Below are positions 61,801-64,000 of a DNA stretch of 64,000 nt, in pieces (positions within the stretch are counted from its first letter, which is position 1; each line of letters starts with the position of its first letter). The stretch lies in assembly GCF_963576615.1 (NCBI RefSeq), contig NC_088711.1, forward strand, positions 6,014,001-6,078,000, written 5' to 3'. The notes beneath the pieces were generated by a model, which made no database searches, was not told where the DNA came from, and saw only the letters and a program-made list of their open reading frames with translations. The translations under genes and the position numbers were made by a program. The DNA comes from Watersipora subatra (lineage: Eukaryota; Bryozoa; Gymnolaemata; Cheilostomatida; Watersiporidae).

Positions 61801-64000
61801 AGGTATGACATATGATACATTGTCTATTTCACAGACCTTATGGTTTAAAAGGTATGCCATATGATACATTGTCTATTTCACAGACCTTATGGTTTAAAAG
61901 GTATGACATATGATATATTGTCTATTTCACAGACCTTATGGTTTAAAAGGTATGCCATATGATACATTGTCTATTTCACAGACCTTATGGTTTAAAAGGT
62001 ATGACATATGATACATTGTCTATTTCACAGACCTTATGGTTTAAAAGGTATGACATATGATACATAGTCTATTTCACAGACCTTATGGTTTAAAAGGTAT
62101 GACATATGATGCATTGTCTATTTCACAGACCTTATGGTTTAAAAGGTATGCCATATGATACATTGTCTATTTCACAGACCTTATGGTTTAAAAGGTATGA
62201 CATATGATACATAGTCTATTTCACTGACCTTATGGTTTAAAAGGTATGACATATGATACATAGTCTATTTCACAGACCTTATGGTTTAAAAGGTATGACA
62301 TATGATACATAGTCTATTTCACAGACCTTATGGTTTAAAAGGTATGACATATGATACATTGTCTATTTCACAGACCTTATGGTTTAAAAGGTATGACATA
62401 TGATACATTGTCTATTTCACAGACCTTATGGTTTAAAAGGTATGACATATGATACATAGTCTATTTCACAGACCTTATGGTTTAAAAGGTATGACATATG
62501 ATACATTGTCTATTTCACAGACCTTATGGTTTAAAAGGTATGACATATGATACATTGTCTATTTCACAGACCTTATGGTTTAAAAGGTATGACATATGAT
62601 ACATAGTCTATTTCACAGACATTATGGTTTAAAAGGTATGACATATGATACATAGTCTATTTCACTGACCTTATGGTTTAAAAGGTATGCCATATGATAC
62701 ATAGTCTATTTCACAGACCTTATGGTTTAAAAGGTATGACATATGATACATTGTCTATTTCACTGACCTTATGGTTTAAAAGGTATGCCATATGATACAT
62801 AGTCTATTTCACAGACCTTATGGTTTAAAAGGTATGACATATGATACATTGTCTATTTCACAGACCTTATGGTTTAAAAGGTATGACATATGATACATTG
62901 TCTATTTCACAGACCTTATGGTTTAAAAGGTATGACATATGATACATAGTCTATTTCACAGACCTTATGGTTTAAAAGGTATGCCATATGATACATTGTC
63001 TATTTCACAGACTTTATGGTTTAAAAGGTATGACATATGATACATAGTCTATTTCACAGACCTTATGGTTTAAAAGGTATGACATATGATACATTGTCTA
63101 TTTCACAGACCTTATGGTTTAAAAGGTATGACGTATGATACATAGTCTATTTCACTGACCTTATGGTTTAAAAGGTATGACATATGATACATAGTCTATT
63201 TCACAGACCTTATGGTTTAAAAGGTATGACATATGATACATAGTCTATTTCACTGACCTTATGGTTTAAAAGGTATGACATATGATACATAGTCTATTTC
63301 ACAGACCTTATGGTTTAAAAGGTATGACATATGATACATTGTCTATTTCACTGACCTTATGGTTTAAAAGGTATGACATATGATACATAGTCTATTTCAC
63401 AGACCTTATGGTTTAAAAGGTATGACATATGATACATAGTCTATTTCACAGACCTTATGGTTTAAAAGGTATGACATATGATACATTGTCTATTTCACAG
63501 ACCTTATGGTTTAAAAGGTATGACATATGATACATTGTCTATTTCACAGACCTTATGGTTTAAAAGGTATGACATATGATACATAGTCTATTTCACAGAC
63601 CTTATGGTTTAAAAGGTATGACATATGATACATTGTCTATTTCACAGACCTTATGGTTTAAAAGGTATGACATATGATACATTGTCTATTTCACAGACCT
63701 TATGGTTTAAAAGGTATGACATATGATACATAGTCTATTTCACAGACATTATGGTTTAAAAGGTATGACATATGATACATAGTCTATTTCACTGACCTTA
63801 TGGTTTAAAAGGTATGCCATATGATACATAGTCTATTTCACAGACCTTATGGTTTAAAAGGTATGACATATGATACATTGTCTATTTCACAGACCTTATG
63901 GTTTAAAAGGTATGACATATGATACATTGTCTATTTCACTGACCTTATGGTTTAAAAGGTATGACATATGATACATTGTCTATTTCACTGACCTTATGGT
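43840..64000. repeat. Satellite array, 49-bp monomer, about 411 copies
   Basis: The monomer starts TCTATTTCACAGACCTTATG, continues GTTTAAAAGGTATGACATAT and ends GATACATTG. The first full unit starts at 43840. The window ends 22 bases into unit 412, so the array runs past the edge. Common alternative bases are A or T in ACAGACC/ACTGACC, A or C in TGACAT/TGCCAT, T or A in ACATTG/ACATAG, and ATGCATTG. All places checked fall on the same 49-bp register. Rare variants repeat at spacings of 27, 80 and 179 units, showing block duplication. Stops in every frame rule out coding. Each unit can form a short ACCTT/AAGGT stem. Confidence 0.98.

Noticed and set aside
43840-64000. CRISPR-like array
   Set aside because: The units are joined directly head to tail with no unique spacers, in a eukaryotic genome. 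It is a satellite.

Overview
This is animal nuclear DNA from an AT-rich, intron-rich invertebrate genome. The genes have spliced exons with GT-AG borders (and one GC-AG border), long introns and metazoan proteins. The sequence alone does not fix the phylum. A spiralian such as a bryozoan, mollusc or annelid is only a guess. Nothing bacterial is present.

Layout from left to right: (1) 1-2146 + holds the last four visible coding exons of calpain-7 (CAPN7), with a small TA-flanked MITE in its last intron. (2) 2147-13629 is about 11 kb without a recognisable gene. It has short tandem repeats, a tRNA-derived SINE and, just before the next gene, an 876-bp TTAA-flanked MITE. (3) 13630-26568 + is a six-exon gene for a stand-alone SCP2-type peroxisomal thiolase of 414 residues ending in S-R-M. 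Its introns hold a second TTAA MITE, a SINE, two pogo/mariner-like TA elements and a 2.7-kb hAT transposon nested inside one of them, carrying a broken ZBED5-like transposase. (4) 28205-29252 - is a compact four-exon SRSF1-type splicing factor, convergent with the thiolase gene. (5) 30363-33566 is a non-autonomous LTR retrotransposon with a broken gag and a third TTAA MITE inserted in it. (6) 35205-42133 + holds the first six exons of nucleoporin NUP58/p45 (FG/LG-repeat region and start of the coiled-coil domain). Its introns hold another long-TIR TTAA element, the inverted partner of the CAPN7-intron MITE, and a dense cluster of perfect hairpins. (7) 43840-64000 is a satellite array with a 49-bp monomer, about 411 copies, running off the window.

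The genes do not form a pathway: calcium-type protease family, peroxisomal thiolysis, splicing and nuclear-pore transport are ordinary housekeeping roles. The notable content is the mobile DNA and the satellite. At every place checked the array stays in exact 49-bp register across 20 kb. It also carries nested block duplications of 27, 80 and 179 monomers, which can be read from rare marker variants. The array starts inside or at the end of NUP58, whose C-terminal exons are not recognised before it. So NUP58 either has a very large satellite-filled intron or is cut off there.

All exon models were built by eye from splice sites, reading phase and remembered family sequences. No search or alignment was run.
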